DNA from: Pseudomonas caricapapayae
GTDB lineage: Bacteria > Pseudomonadota > Gammaproteobacteria > Pseudomonadales > Pseudomonadaceae
Direction of reading: 5' to 3'
DNA: 64,000 nucleotides
Assembly: GCF_001400735.1 (NCBI RefSeq)
Contig: NZ_LJPW01000156.1
Location: 1 to 64,000, forward strand
Positions 26,988-35,510 of the stretch are shown piece after piece. The notes below the pieces were generated by a model, which was not told the DNA's origin, searched no databases, and was given only the letters and a program-made list of their open reading frames with translations. Within the stretch, counting starts at the first letter, position 1, and every line of letters begins with the position of its first letter. The position numbers were made by a program, and so were the translations under genes.

Positions 26988-27327
26988 TCGACTACGGAGG
27001 TAGTTCAGGCCCGCAAACGCGGGCCTGAATGGACTGATCCAGTCATACGGCCGGCCAGAACCACGCAGTAAATACTGCCATCACCCTCGCCGACTCCGCT
27101 CACTTTCCTGAATACGCTGTATATAGCTGCCCCCTGTCAGTCGGGATTTGATCGACTCGGTCAGGTCTGCCCCCTCTCGCGTCTCACGTACGTCGTAATT
27201 CTTATCCAAACGCTGGTCATCCCGGCCACTCACCGCTAGAATTGCGCACTTTTTGATCAGAGGCGCAGCAAGCGCCCAGTCAGCGCCTGCGCTTTGCGTT
27301 CGGGTGCCCTTCACGCCGAGGTTTGCC
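26988..27327. other. Intergenic region between the catalase-like gene and rimO
   Basis: A 340-base stretch with a perfect hairpin TTCAGGCCCGC-AAAC-GCGGGCCTGAA at 27004-27029 (no T tract, so a weak terminator at best) and the candidate rimO promoter at its right end. An open frame on the minus strand overlapping rimO shows no family resemblance. Confidence 0.5.
27214..27242 (+). promoter_or_regulatory. Candidate rimO promoter
   Basis: TGGTCA (27214-27219), a 17-base spacer and TAGAAT (27237-27242), about 80 bases before the rimO ATG. The -35 is imperfect. Confidence 0.4.
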
Positions 27328-28671
27328 ATGTCCACCGTCACCACGCCGTCCGCCCCCAAGGTTGGATTCGTTTCACTGGGTTGCCCGAAGGCACTCGTTG
27401 ACTCCGAACGCATCCTGACCCAGCTGCGCATGGAAGGTTACGAAGTCGTCGCGACTTACGAGGACGCTGACGTGGTCGTGGTCAATACCTGCGGCTTCAT
27501 CGATACGGCCAAGGCCGAGTCGCTGGAAGTGATCGGCGAGGCAATCAAGGAAAACGGCAAGGTCATCGTCACCGGCTGCATGGGCGTCGATGCGAATGTC
27601 ATTCGCGATGTGCACCCCAGCGTGCTCTCGGTAACCGGCCCGCAGCAGTACGAGCAAGTGGTCAATGCGGTACACGATGTCGTGCCGCCCCGCCAGGATC
27701 ACAATCCGCTGATCGATCTGGTGCCGCCGCAAGGCGTCAAGCTGACCCCGCGCCACTACGCGTATCTGAAAATTTCCGAAGGCTGCAACCATAGCTGCAG
27801 CTTCTGCATCATCCCGTCGATGCGCGGCAAGCTGGTCAGCCGTCCGGTTGGAGATGTGCTGGACGAGGCCAAGCGCCTGGTCAAATCCGGCGTGAAGGAA
27901 CTGCTGGTCATTTCTCAGGACACCAGTGCCTATGGTGTCGACGTCAAATACCGCACCGGCTTCTGGGACGGCCAGCCGGTCAGGACCCGCATGACCGAAC
28001 TGTGTCAGGCGCTGGGCTCGATGGGCGTCTGGGTTCGCTTGCACTACGTTTACCCCTACCCGCATGTCGACGAACTGATCCCGCTGATGGCCGCTGGCAA
28101 GATCCTGCCGTACCTGGACATCCCGTTCCAGCACGCCAGCCCGAAAATCCTCAAGCTGATGAAGCGGCCAGCCTTCGAAGACAAGACACTGGCACGTATC
28201 AAGAACTGGCGCGAGCAGTGTCCTGATCTGATCATCCGCTCGACATTCATCGTCGGCTTTCCCGGTGAAACCGAAGAAGACTTCCAGTATTTGCTGGACT
28301 GGCTGACCGAAGCCCAGCTGGACCGTGTTGGCTGCTTCCAGTATTCGCCGGTTGAAGGCGCTCCGGCCAACCTGCTGGACGCCGCCATCGTTGCGGACGA
28401 CGTCAAGCAAGACCGCTGGGATCGCTTCATGGCCCATCAACAGGCAATCAGCGCCGCGCGCCTGCAGATGAAGATCGGCAAGGAAATCGAAGTGCTGATC
28501 GATGAAGTCGATGATCGCGGGGCTGTAGGCCGCTGCTTCTTCGATGCACCGGAAATCGACGGTAATGTGTTTATCGGCCTGGAAGATGGCAGCACCGTTC
28601 AGCCCGGCGACAAGATCATGTGCCGCGTTACCGACGCCGATGAATACGACCTGTGGGCTGAGGCGCTGTAA
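27328..28671 (+). CDS. rimO: Ribosomal protein S12 methylthiotransferase RimO
   Basis: RimO adds a methylthio group to Asp88 of ribosomal protein S12, using two iron-sulfur clusters. The start at ATG 27328 gives MSTVTTPSAPKVGFVSLGCPKALVDSERI and 447 residues. Present are the N-terminal MTTase domain with its three cluster cysteines (in LGCPK, NTCGF and TGCMG), the radical-SAM CNHSCSFC motif around residue 152-159 and a C-terminal TRAM domain ending in the LW.E.L tail. The upstream in-frame extension crosses the promoter and is not used. Confidence 0.95.
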   Translation: MSTVTTPSAPKVGFVSLGCPKALVDSERILTQLRMEGYEVVATYEDADVVVVNTCGFIDTAKAESLEVIGEAIKENGKVIVTGCMGVDANVIRDVHPSVLSVTGPQQYEQVVNAVHDVVPPRQDHNPLIDLVPPQGVKLTPRHYAYLKISEGCNHSCSFCIIPSMRGKLVSRPVGDVLDEAKRLVKSGVKELLVISQDTSAYGVDVKYRTGFWDGQPVRTRMTELCQALGSMGVWVRLHYVYPYPHVDELIPLMAAGKILPYLDIPFQHASPKILKLMKRPAFEDKTLARIKNWREQCPDLIIRSTFIVGFPGETEEDFQYLLDWLTEAQLDRVGCFQYSPVEGAPANLLDAAIVADDVKQDRWDRFMAHQQAISAARLQMKIGKEIEVLIDEVDDRGAVGRCFFDAPEIDGNVFIGLEDGSTVQPGDKIMCRVTDADEYDLWAEAL

Positions 28672-28693
28672 ATACGGGCCATTGTCGCAAACG

Positions 28694-28725
28694 AAAGCCC
28701 TGCCCTTGAACCGGCAGGGCTTTTT
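28694..28725 (+). terminator. Terminator after rimO
   Basis: AAAGCCCTGCC, loop CTTGAACC, GGCAGGGCTTTTT, 23 bases past the rimO stop. Strong intrinsic terminator. Confidence 0.9.
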
Positions 28726-28773
28726 CGTCTCCGGCCGTTGTCTATGCAGGACTGGCCGAAAGGAGTACGCGAG

Positions 28774-29214
28774 ATGCCGCTATATACCCCGGACACTGAC
28801 GATTACCCGGAAATGACCGAGGTATGGGAGCGCTCGGTGCGCGCCACCCATGACTTTTTACCGGACGCCTACATCATTAGGCTCAAGGGGCTGCTGACGC
28901 AGTATCTGGACAGCGTCACCCTGTTCTGTACCCAGGACGAGCAGTTCAATATCACCGGCTTCGCGGGCGTCAACCGAAACAGGCTGGATATACTGTTCAT
29001 CGACCCCGATCATCGCGGCAAGAAGCTGGGTACGCAGTTGCTGACCCACGCAATCGAACACTTCGATATTCATGAACTGGACGTCAATGAACAGAACACA
29101 CAGGCTCTGGGGTTCTACCTCAGGCATGGTTTCGAGGTGGTCGGCCGTTCTGAAGTCGATGGCCTTGGCCAGCCCTATCCCATGCTCAGAATGCGCCTGA
29201 TCGGCCGTAACTGA
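28774..29214 (+). CDS. GNAT-family N-acetyltransferase
   Basis: A 146-residue acetyltransferase when started at ATG 28774, which has AGGAG eight bases upstream; a TTG 36 bases earlier is a poorer choice. The acetyl-CoA loop is IDPDHRGKKLGTQLL (motif A) and motif B is seen in NEQNTQALGFYLRHGFEVVGRSE. It looks like the YjaB subgroup. The acceptor substrate is unknown. It stands between rimO and the pseudouridine-synthase homologue, with its own spacing on both sides. Confidence 0.85.
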   Translation: MPLYTPDTDDYPEMTEVWERSVRATHDFLPDAYIIRLKGLLTQYLDSVTLFCTQDEQFNITGFAGVNRNRLDILFIDPDHRGKKLGTQLLTHAIEHFDIHELDVNEQNTQALGFYLRHGFEVVGRSEVDGLGQPYPMLRMRLIGRN

Positions 29215-29306
29215 CGTCGATTGCAGTGCAAATGCAATGTTGCCGCGATTAACCAGCGTCGGGCGGTTACAATGGCACCTTTCTAATCAGCAAACGGCTT
29301 TTCTTC

Positions 29307-30017
29307 ATGACAGACCCCATTCGCCTTTCCAAACGCCTTATCGAGCTGGTCGGCTGCTCCCGCCGGGAGGCCGAACTGTTTATCGAAGGTGGCTGGGTCA
29401 CTGTGGATGGCGTGGTTATCGAAGAGCCGCACTTCAAGGTCAGCACCCAGAAAATCGAACTGAGCCCTGACGCCAAGGCTGACGCGCCGGAGCCCGTCAC
29501 GATCATTCTGCACAAACCCGCCTCGGCAAGCGCCGAAAGCGCCCTGCAGATGATCACGCCGGGCACTCTCTCGGTAGAGCACAGCTACAGCAAGCGCCCA
29601 CTCAAAGGCCATTTCATGCGCCTTGAGGCCATTTCAAGCCTGCAAGCCAATGCCAGTGGCCTGATGGTATTCAGCCAGGACTGGAAAATCCTCCGCAAAC
29701 TTACTGACGACCGCAGCAAGATCGAGCAGGAGTACGTGGTGGAAATTTCCGGCGAAATGGTCGCTCACGGCCTGAACCGGCTGAACCACGGCCTGACCTA
29801 TAAGGGCAAGGAGCTGCCGGCGGTAAAAGCCAGCTGGCAGAACGAGAACCGTCTGCGCTTCGCAATGAAAAATCCTCAGCCCGGTATCATCGCCCTGCTG
29901 TGCGAAGCCGTTGGCCTGAAAGTCGTGGCCATGCGCCGTATCCGCATCGGCGGCGTGTCCATGGGTAAATTGCCCGAAGGCCAGTGGCGCTACATGACGA
30001 CCAAGGAAAAGTTTTAA
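29307..30017 (+). CDS. RsuA/RluF-like pseudouridine synthase homologue, probably inactive
   Basis: The 236-residue product has an N-terminal S4 RNA-binding domain (RLSKRLIELVGCSRREAELFIEGGWVTVDG) and the fold of the RsuA/RluB/E/F synthases: motif I in ILHKPAS, the motif II region around residues 104-125, EQEYVVEI, and a C-terminal VVAMRRIRIGG segment. In motif II the family reads R-L-D-x-x-T/S-x-G-L, with the Asp as the catalytic nucleophile; here the aligned stretch is SLQANASGLMVF, putting Gln113 at that position. The usual R-Q-I-R-R-M motif is also lost. An RNA-binding role without catalysis is my inference. Confidence 0.8.
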   Translation: MTDPIRLSKRLIELVGCSRREAELFIEGGWVTVDGVVIEEPHFKVSTQKIELSPDAKADAPEPVTIILHKPASASAESALQMITPGTLSVEHSYSKRPLKGHFMRLEAISSLQANASGLMVFSQDWKILRKLTDDRSKIEQEYVVEISGEMVAHGLNRLNHGLTYKGKELPAVKASWQNENRLRFAMKNPQPGIIALLCEAVGLKVVAMRRIRIGGVSMGKLPEGQWRYMTTKEKF

Positions 30018-30095
30018 TCATCGCGGCACCCACCTTATCAACGCGCGCGTGACCACCGTCATGCGCTGCCATACGCTTATCAGGAAACACGCCCC

Positions 30096-30557
30096 ATGAT
30101 GAACAACGACGTACTGCGCAGCGTGCGCTACATGCTCGATATCAGCGACAGCAAGATCGTCGAAATCACCGCCCTGACCGGTTTTGAAGTATCAAAAAGC
30201 GACGTCATTGCGTTCATGAAGAAAGAGGAAGAAGAAGGCTACCTGGATTGCAGCGATGAAATCATGGCGCACTTCCTTGATGGCCTGGTCTACTTCAAGC
30301 GTGGCAAGGATGAAAGCCGCCCGCCGCAGCCGATCGATTTGCCAATCACCAATAATATTGTCCTGAAAAAACTGCGCGTGGCGTTCGAACTGAAAGAAGA
30401 CGACATGCACGCCATCCTCAAATCGGTGGACTTCCCGGTCTCCAAGCCCGAGCTGAGCGCGCTGTTCCGCAAGGTCGGCCACACCAACTACCGTGCCTGT
30501 GGCGATCAGCTGCTGCGCAATTTCCTCAAGGGTCTGACCTTGCGCGTGCGTGGGTAA
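30096..30557 (+). CDS. DUF1456 (YehS) family protein
   Basis: A 153-residue protein of two tandem helical repeats of about 65 residues each: residues 4-70 (NDVLRSVRYMLDISDSKIVEITALTGFEVSKSDVIAF) and 86-152 (NIVLKKLRVAFELKEDDMHAILKSVDFPVSKPELSALF), both ending in a L-x-G-L-x-x-x-x-R-G segment. This is the DUF1456 family typified by E. coli YehS, of unknown function. Twelve bases separate it from trmO, suggesting co-transcription. A second ATG follows the first directly. Confidence 0.87.
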   Translation: MMNNDVLRSVRYMLDISDSKIVEITALTGFEVSKSDVIAFMKKEEEEGYLDCSDEIMAHFLDGLVYFKRGKDESRPPQPIDLPITNNIVLKKLRVAFELKEDDMHAILKSVDFPVSKPELSALFRKVGHTNYRACGDQLLRNFLKGLTLRVRG

Positions 30558-30569
30558 GCGGCCGACCCC

Positions 30570-31262
30570 ATGAGTTACAACGTCTCTCCTGTCGGCTTTG
30601 TGCGCTCCTGCTTCAAGGAGAAATTCGCCATCCCGCGTCAGCCGCACCTGGCTCCGGCAGCACGTGGAGTGCTGGAACTGGTGGCACCTTTTGATCAAGG
30701 TGAGGCTGTTCAGGGGCTCGAACAGGTCAGTCATGTCTGGCTATTGTTCCTGTTCCATCTCGCGCTGGAAGATACGCCGCGCCTGAAGGTGCGCCCTCCA
30801 CGCCTGGGCGGCAACCAGTCAATGGGGGTGTTTGCCACACGCGCAACGCACCGCCCGAACGGCATCGGCCAGTCGGTGGTCAAGCTGGACAAAGTCGAAG
30901 CAGGTCGACTGTGGCTGTCCGGCATCGACTTGCTGGATGGCACTCCGGTACTGGACATCAAGCCTTACGTGCCCTACGCCGATGCCATCGCCGAGGCAAC
31001 CAACCCTATAGCCAGTGCTGCGCCAACACTGATACCGGTGCAATGGCAGGACAGCGCCTTGCTACAGGCCCGCGATCACGCGCTACGCCTGAATGAACCG
31101 GTGGTCGAACTGATCGAGCAATGCCTGGCGCAAGACCCGCGCCCGGCCTATCAGCGACCCACGCCGGAGCGCCGCTACGGTGCTCAGCTGTGGGATCTGG
31201 ACGTGCGTTGGCACTACCCGCAGCCTGGGGTGATTTGCGTGCTTGAAGTTCAGCTCGTCTGA
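30570..31262 (+). CDS. trmO: tRNA (t6A37) N6-methyltransferase TrmO
   Basis: TrmO (YaeB/TsaA) methylates N6-threonylcarbamoyladenosine at position 37 of tRNA-Thr to m6t6A. The 230-residue product has the beta-barrel core with PVGFVRSCFKEKFAIPRQPHLAPAARGVLEL at the start, the S-adenosylmethionine site around RPPRLGGNQSMGVFATRATHRPNGIGQSVVKL (residues 70-101) and a C-terminal domain with the WDLDVRWHY segment. It ends just before a strong terminator shared with the converging fpr. Confidence 0.92.
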   Translation: MSYNVSPVGFVRSCFKEKFAIPRQPHLAPAARGVLELVAPFDQGEAVQGLEQVSHVWLLFLFHLALEDTPRLKVRPPRLGGNQSMGVFATRATHRPNGIGQSVVKLDKVEAGRLWLSGIDLLDGTPVLDIKPYVPYADAIAEATNPIASAAPTLIPVQWQDSALLQARDHALRLNEPVVELIEQCLAQDPRPAYQRPTPERRYGAQLWDLDVRWHYPQPGVICVLEVQLV

Positions 31263-31291
31263 AATCATTCCAGTGACAAATCTCGCGCATG

Positions 31292-31328
31292 AAAAACCCG
31301 CCTGATCCCTTCAAGGACGAGGCGGGTC
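31292..31328 (-). terminator. Terminator of fpr, convergent with trmO
   Basis: The stem ACCCGCCT/AGGCGGGT encloses a further short stem. On the minus strand it ends in GGGTTTTTC, so it mainly terminates fpr; the plus strand has a poorer T tract. Confidence 0.8.
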
Positions 31329-31341
31329 TTGTGAGGCTGAC

Positions 31342-32121
31342 TTACTTTTCGACGAACGCACGCTCGATCAGGTAGTCGCCTGGCTCGCGCATGCGTGGCG
31401 AAACGGTTAGGCCAAAGCTGTTGAGCACTTCGCTGGTCTCGTCGAGCATGCTCGGGCTGCCGCACAACATGGCGCGGTCGTCCTGCGGGTTGATCGGCGG
31501 CAGGCCGATGTCGCTGAACAGCTTGCCACTGCGCATCAGGTCGGTCAGGCGGCCTTCGTTCTCGAACGGCTCACGCGTAACGGTCGGGTAATAAATCAGC
31601 TTGTCACGCAGCGCCTCGCCGAAGAACTCGTTTTGCGGCAGGTGCTCGGTGATGAATTCGCGGTAGGCGACTTCGTTCACGTAGCGTACGCCGTGGCACA
31701 GGATGACTTTCTCGAAACGCTCATAGGTTTCAGGATCCTGGATGACACTCATGAACGGCGCAAGGCCTGTACCGGTGCTCAGCAGATAGAGATGCTTGCC
31801 CGGCTTGAGGTCGTCCAGCACCAGTGTGCCTGTAGGCTTCTTGCTGATGATGATTTCATCGCCTTCCTTGAGGTGCTGCAACTGCGAAGTCAGCGGGCCA
31901 TCCGGCACCTTGATGCTGAAGAATTCCAGATGTTCTTCCCAGTTCGGGCTGGCAATCGAGTAGGCACGCATGAGCGGACGACCGTTTGGCTGCTGCAGAC
32001 CGATCATCACGAACTGACCGTTCTCGAAACGCAAACCAGGATCGCGGGTGCACTTGAAACTGAAGAGGGTGTCGTTCCAATGGTGGACGCTGAGGACACG
32101 CTCGTGGTTCATGTTGCTCAT
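31342..32121 (-). CDS. fpr: Ferredoxin/flavodoxin--NADP reductase
   Basis: Fpr exchanges electrons between NADPH and ferredoxin or flavodoxin through FAD; in pseudomonads it supports oxidative-stress defence and bacterioferritin iron release. The 259-residue product has the FAD site RAYSIASPNWEEHLEFFSIKV (about 52-72), the NADP site STGTGLAPFMSV (about 115-126), the CGSPSML segment and the C-terminal end ERAFVEK typical of bacterial-type enzymes. It is divergent from finR, its known activator in P. putida and P. aeruginosa. Confidence 0.95.
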   Translation of the reverse strand: MSNMNHERVLSVHHWNDTLFSFKCTRDPGLRFENGQFVMIGLQQPNGRPLMRAYSIASPNWEEHLEFFSIKVPDGPLTSQLQHLKEGDEIIISKKPTGTLVLDDLKPGKHLYLLSTGTGLAPFMSVIQDPETYERFEKVILCHGVRYVNEVAYREFITEHLPQNEFFGEALRDKLIYYPTVTREPFENEGRLTDLMRSGKLFSDIGLPPINPQDDRAMLCGSPSMLDETSEVLNSFGLTVSPRMREPGDYLIERAFVEK

Positions 32122-32244
32122 GTACGTGAGGACTCCTGAAAAAATAGTGCGCGCAGAAGCACTGCGCTATTGCGCGACATTCTAGTGGCAGACACAATAT
32201 CTGTTAAATGAATTATCAAGATATAGGTTATCGGTTATATAGAT

Positions 32245-33171
32245 ATGCGATTTACTCTCCGCCAGCTTCAGGTTTTCGTCGCGGTCGCGCGACAGGAAAG
32301 CGTCTCCAAGGCAGCCGTGCTGCTTTCGCTTTCGCAGTCCGCTGCCAGCACCTCCATCACCGAACTGGAGCGCCAGTCGAGCTGCCAGCTGTTTGATCGT
32401 GCCGGCAAGCGGCTCAGCCTCAACGCCACAGGCAGGCAATTGCTGCCGCAAGCCGTTGCGCTGCTGGATCAGGCCAAGGAAATCGAAGACTTGCTCAACG
32501 GCAAATCAGGCTTCGGCTCGCTGGCGGTCGGGGCGACGCTGACGATTGGCAATTATCTGGCAACCCTGCTGATCGGCGGGTACATGCAGCGCCATCCGGA
32601 AAGCCAGGTCAAGCTTCACGTCCAGAACACCGCGCATATCGTGCAACAGGTTGCTCACTACGAGATAGATCTGGGCCTGATCGAAGGCGATTGCGGCCAC
32701 CCGGACATCGAAGTTCAGTCCTGGGTCGAGGATGAACTGGTGGTGTTCTGCGCCCCCCAGCATCCACTCGCCAGACGCGCCCATGTAACCCTGGAAGAAC
32801 TGACCCATGAAGCCTGGATCCTGCGGGAACAGGGCTCGGGCACGCGTTTGACGTTCGATCAAGCCATGCGCCATCATCGTAACGGGCTGAATGTCCGGCT
32901 GGAGCTGGAGCACACCGAAGCCATCAAGCGAGCGGTGGAGTCAGGATTGGGCATTGGCTGTATTTCCAGACTGGCACTGCGCGATTCGTTTCGTCGCGGC
33001 AATCTTGTGGAACTGGCCACGCCGGAGCTGGATCTGGCGCGTCAGTTCTATTTCATCTGGCATAAACAGAAATATCAGACTTCGGCCATGCGCGAATTTC
33101 TCGAACTGTGCCGCGCGTTCACTGCCGGAGTGAAGCGCAGCGACGAGATCGTACTGCCGAGCCTGTACTGA
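32245..33171 (+). CDS. finR: LysR-type regulator FinR
   Basis: FinR activates the divergent fpr in response to superoxide. The 308-residue protein has an N-terminal winged helix-turn-helix (LRQLQVFVAVARQESVSKAAVLLSLSQSAASTSI) and a LysR substrate domain. Counting from the ATG, Cys150 and Cys239 fall exactly at the two cysteines reported to be needed for FinR activation in P. putida, which supports both the identity and the chosen start. The 123-base gap to fpr is AT-rich on the finR side, with an ATATC/GATAT inverted repeat at about 32196-32224 as a possible operator. Confidence 0.9.
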   Translation: MRFTLRQLQVFVAVARQESVSKAAVLLSLSQSAASTSITELERQSSCQLFDRAGKRLSLNATGRQLLPQAVALLDQAKEIEDLLNGKSGFGSLAVGATLTIGNYLATLLIGGYMQRHPESQVKLHVQNTAHIVQQVAHYEIDLGLIEGDCGHPDIEVQSWVEDELVVFCAPQHPLARRAHVTLEELTHEAWILREQGSGTRLTFDQAMRHHRNGLNVRLELEHTEAIKRAVESGLGIGCISRLALRDSFRRGNLVELATPELDLARQFYFIWHKQKYQTSAMREFLELCRAFTAGVKRSDEIVLPSLY

Positions 33172-33177
33172 AAAGCC

Positions 33178-33543
33178 CTAACCCAACAGAACGATGCCCC
33201 ACACCAGAGCAATGATGCTCAGCGCAATGAGCTGGGCAGCGCTGCCCATGTCCTTGGCGTTCTTGGACAACGGATGCAGGTCCAGAGAGATTCGGTCAAT
33301 GGCGGCCTCTACCGCAGAGTTGAGCAACTCGACAATCAAGGCCAGCAGACAGACCGCAACCAGCAAGGCATGCTCCGCCTTGCTGACGTGCAGGAAAAAC
33401 GACAGCGGGATCAATACCACATTGAGCAGTACCAATTGGCGGAAAGCCGCTTCGCCTTTGAAGGCAGCTGACAGACCGTCAAGGGAATAGCCTGCGGCAT
33501 TGAGGATACGTTTCAGACCGGTTTGGCCTTTGAAGGGCGACAT
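33178..33543 (-). CDS. dgkA: Diacylglycerol kinase
   Basis: A 121-residue integral membrane kinase that recycles diacylglycerol to phosphatidic acid. It has the three-helix architecture of bacterial DgkA and its signature ELLNSAVEAAIDRIS at residues 72-86, with the conserved Glu and Asn residues, then LHPLSKNAKDMGSAAQ. It converges on finR with only six bases between the stops, and follows erdR by 83 bases on the same strand. Confidence 0.95.
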   Translation of the reverse strand: MSPFKGQTGLKRILNAAGYSLDGLSAAFKGEAAFRQLVLLNVVLIPLSFFLHVSKAEHALLVAVCLLALIVELLNSAVEAAIDRISLDLHPLSKNAKDMGSAAQLIALSIIALVWGIVLLG

Positions 33544-33626
33544 AGAGAGGCTGCTGTGTAAAAAAGATGAGGAAAGCTAAGGCACCAAAGGTCAAAAAAG
33601 CGTGAATGCTTGCAACCTGAAAGCCG

Positions 33627-34274
33627 TTAGCTGGACGAGATGGACTCGAGCTGCTGCAACAACAAAGCAGCCTGAGTGCGCGTGCGCACGCCAAGCTTGC
33701 GGAAGATGGCCGTGACATGCGCTTTGATAGTGGCTTCGGAGACGCTGAGTTCTGAGGCAATCTGCTTGTTCAGCAAACCCTCGCAGACCATGGTCAACAC
33801 TCGAAATTGCTGCGGCGTGAGACTGGCAAGGCCAGCGCTTGCAGCTTTCGCCTCATCGGAGACACTGACCACTTCATTGACCTGCGGCGGCCACCAGACA
33901 TCGCCATCGAGCACGGTGCGTACCGCCTGCTGAATGACTTCGAGCGAACTGGATTTGGGAATGAACCCGCTGGCACCAAACTCTCTGGAACGCACGACGA
34001 TCGACGCCTCTTCCTGCGCCGAGACCATCACCACCGGTATCTGTGGGTACTGCCCGCGTAACAGGACCAGCCCGGAGAAGCCATAGGCTCCCGGCATGTT
34101 CAGGTCCAGCAGCACCAGATCCCAATCCGCCTTGTCTCCCAGACGAGACTCGAGCTGGGCAATGCTTTCTGCCTCGACCAGCCGCGCTTCAGGCCCCAGA
34201 CCAATGCTCAGCGCCTGATGCAGCGCGCTGCGAAACAGGGGATGATCATCAGCGATCAGGATGTCGTAGGTCAT
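33627..34274 (-). CDS. erdR: LuxR-family response regulator ErdR
   Basis: A 215-residue two-component regulator: an N-terminal receiver with acidic pocket Asp9-Asp10 and phosphoacceptor Asp57 (LLDLNMPG), and a C-terminal LuxR helix-turn-helix (LTPQQFRVLTMVCEGLLNKQIASELSVSEATIKAHVTAIFRKLGV). It matches ErdR of P. aeruginosa and P. putida, which controls ethanol oxidation and acetate activation (acsA). No sensor kinase is adjacent, as in those species. The assignment rests on sequence and on its position next to dgkA and the DTW gene. Confidence 0.88.
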   Translation of the reverse strand: MTYDILIADDHPLFRSALHQALSIGLGPEARLVEAESIAQLESRLGDKADWDLVLLDLNMPGAYGFSGLVLLRGQYPQIPVVMVSAQEEASIVVRSREFGASGFIPKSSSLEVIQQAVRTVLDGDVWWPPQVNEVVSVSDEAKAASAGLASLTPQQFRVLTMVCEGLLNKQIASELSVSEATIKAHVTAIFRKLGVRTRTQAALLLQQLESISSS

Positions 34275-34294
34275 GTAGTGATCCTGTTTTTATA

Positions 34295-34500
34295 GTGGAT
34301 GGCCGACAGAATCAGCCACCCGGCAAGACTGGCGAACGGGCATCACGGCACCCCGCAAAGAGCACCAGTGCCACGCCAGACAAGATGAATCGGCTTCCAG
34401 GCGGCGCCAAGCATGCCCAGCAAGACCATGACGGTCAAGCGCGAAGCGCCGATACCCGGGAACATAGGTGGCAATCAGCCCAAACCGGATAGATCAGCAG
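34295..34500 (-). pseudogene. Possible remnant of a membrane-protein gene
   Basis: Read on the minus strand, successive frames give membrane-like peptides that only join through frameshifts: LLIYPVWGLIATYVPG, then GIGASRLTVMVLLGMLGAAWKPIH, then AFILSGVALVLFAG. No frame is open across the whole stretch and no ribosome site is seen. This looks like the decayed C-terminal end of a polytopic membrane protein, but the reading is mine and the family is not identified. Confidence 0.25.
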
Positions 34501-34521
34501 CATTTCGCTATCGAAAAGCCC

Positions 34522-35232
34522 TCAAATGAAAGCCTTCAAATGAGTATGCGCTGCATCGTCGGGATCAATCGGCTTCAGGTACTTGGCACCCAGATAATGG
34601 GCGCTGAATACGTCCAGGTAAGCATCCAGCACGCCACTGGCAGTGATGTCCCCGGCCAGTTCCAGACAAAGGGCAGCCACTTCCGCGGTGCAGAAGTGAT
34701 CATCGCGCCTGGATCGACGCAAACGGTAACGCGAGATCTGCTCAGGTTCCAGACTCAATACCGGAAACCTCTCCAGATACGGACTTTTGCGGAACATCTT
34801 GCGCGCCTCGGTCCAGGTGGCATCCAGCAGAATAAACAGCGGGCGCTTGCCATCCGCATGCGACACGCGCGTCACTACGCGCTCTTCGGCGACGAACTCA
34901 CCGGGAAAGACGATATAGGGCTGCCACTGCGGATCGTCCAGCAAAGCGAGCAACTGCTCGTCGACCTCGATCCGCGACCAGCCAAAGGCGTGAGTGTCCT
35001 TGATGACATCGGCAATCAGCCAACCGGTATTGGTCGGTTTCAAGGGCTCGGTGTCATACATCAGCAGGCACATACCCGACTTGGCAGTAACAGCAGGTCG
35101 CCATGCGCACAGGCAATAACTGGAGATGACCCGACAATCCGGGCAGCGCGGCGCACGGGAGCCGCGAGCGATAAAGGGCCTGGTGCTACGGGCCAGACGC
35201 TCGTCGCGCAGGCGGGATACGGCATGGCTCAT
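34522..35232 (-). CDS. DTW-domain tRNA-uridine aminocarboxypropyltransferase
   Basis: A 236-residue member of the DTW (TapT/YfiP) family, enzymes that make acp3U in tRNA using S-adenosylmethionine. A zinc-binding cluster is seen at Cys30, Cys33, Cys40 and Cys42 (RCPDCRVISSYCLC), the family motif appears as LLDATWTEARKM around residue 136-147, and SRYRLRRS follows. The position of the modified uridine is not readable; TapT in E. coli acts at U47. It stands alone, divergent from the gene at 35511. Confidence 0.87.
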   Translation of the reverse strand: MSHAVSRLRDERLARSTRPFIARGSRAPRCPDCRVISSYCLCAWRPAVTAKSGMCLLMYDTEPLKPTNTGWLIADVIKDTHAFGWSRIEVDEQLLALLDDPQWQPYIVFPGEFVAEERVVTRVSHADGKRPLFILLDATWTEARKMFRKSPYLERFPVLSLEPEQISRYRLRRSRRDDHFCTAEVAALCLELAGDITASGVLDAYLDVFSAHYLGAKYLKPIDPDDAAHTHLKAFI

Positions 35233-35510
35233 TACAGGACACGCCTGCGGGAGGAAGACATCGACACCACAAAGACTCGGCAGGATTAAAGTGCGCGCAG
35301 TTTATCAGAGCACCGGCCCTTCAACGCGCTTTCGCTCAAGCAGCTGCTGCCGCTTCAGCACGGCCAGGCTGAAACGGCAAAGCCCCTAGGCCCGATGAAG
35401 GCTCCTGCTCTATACTGCTGCGCCATTGCAGCCCGCGCTATTGGCGGACTGACCGGAACGCACTTTGAAGTCGCTGGTCCAACGGCCAGCCACTTAATCA
35501 GGAGAGTTTG

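Noticed and set aside
27110..27135. CTGTATATAGCTGCCC as a possible LexA box before rimO
   Set aside because: It lacks the CAG half at the required ten-base spacing, and rimO is not an SOS gene.
27081..27431. Minus-strand 116-codon frame overlapping the rimO start
   Set aside because: It crosses the rimO promoter and 5' end and resembles nothing I know.
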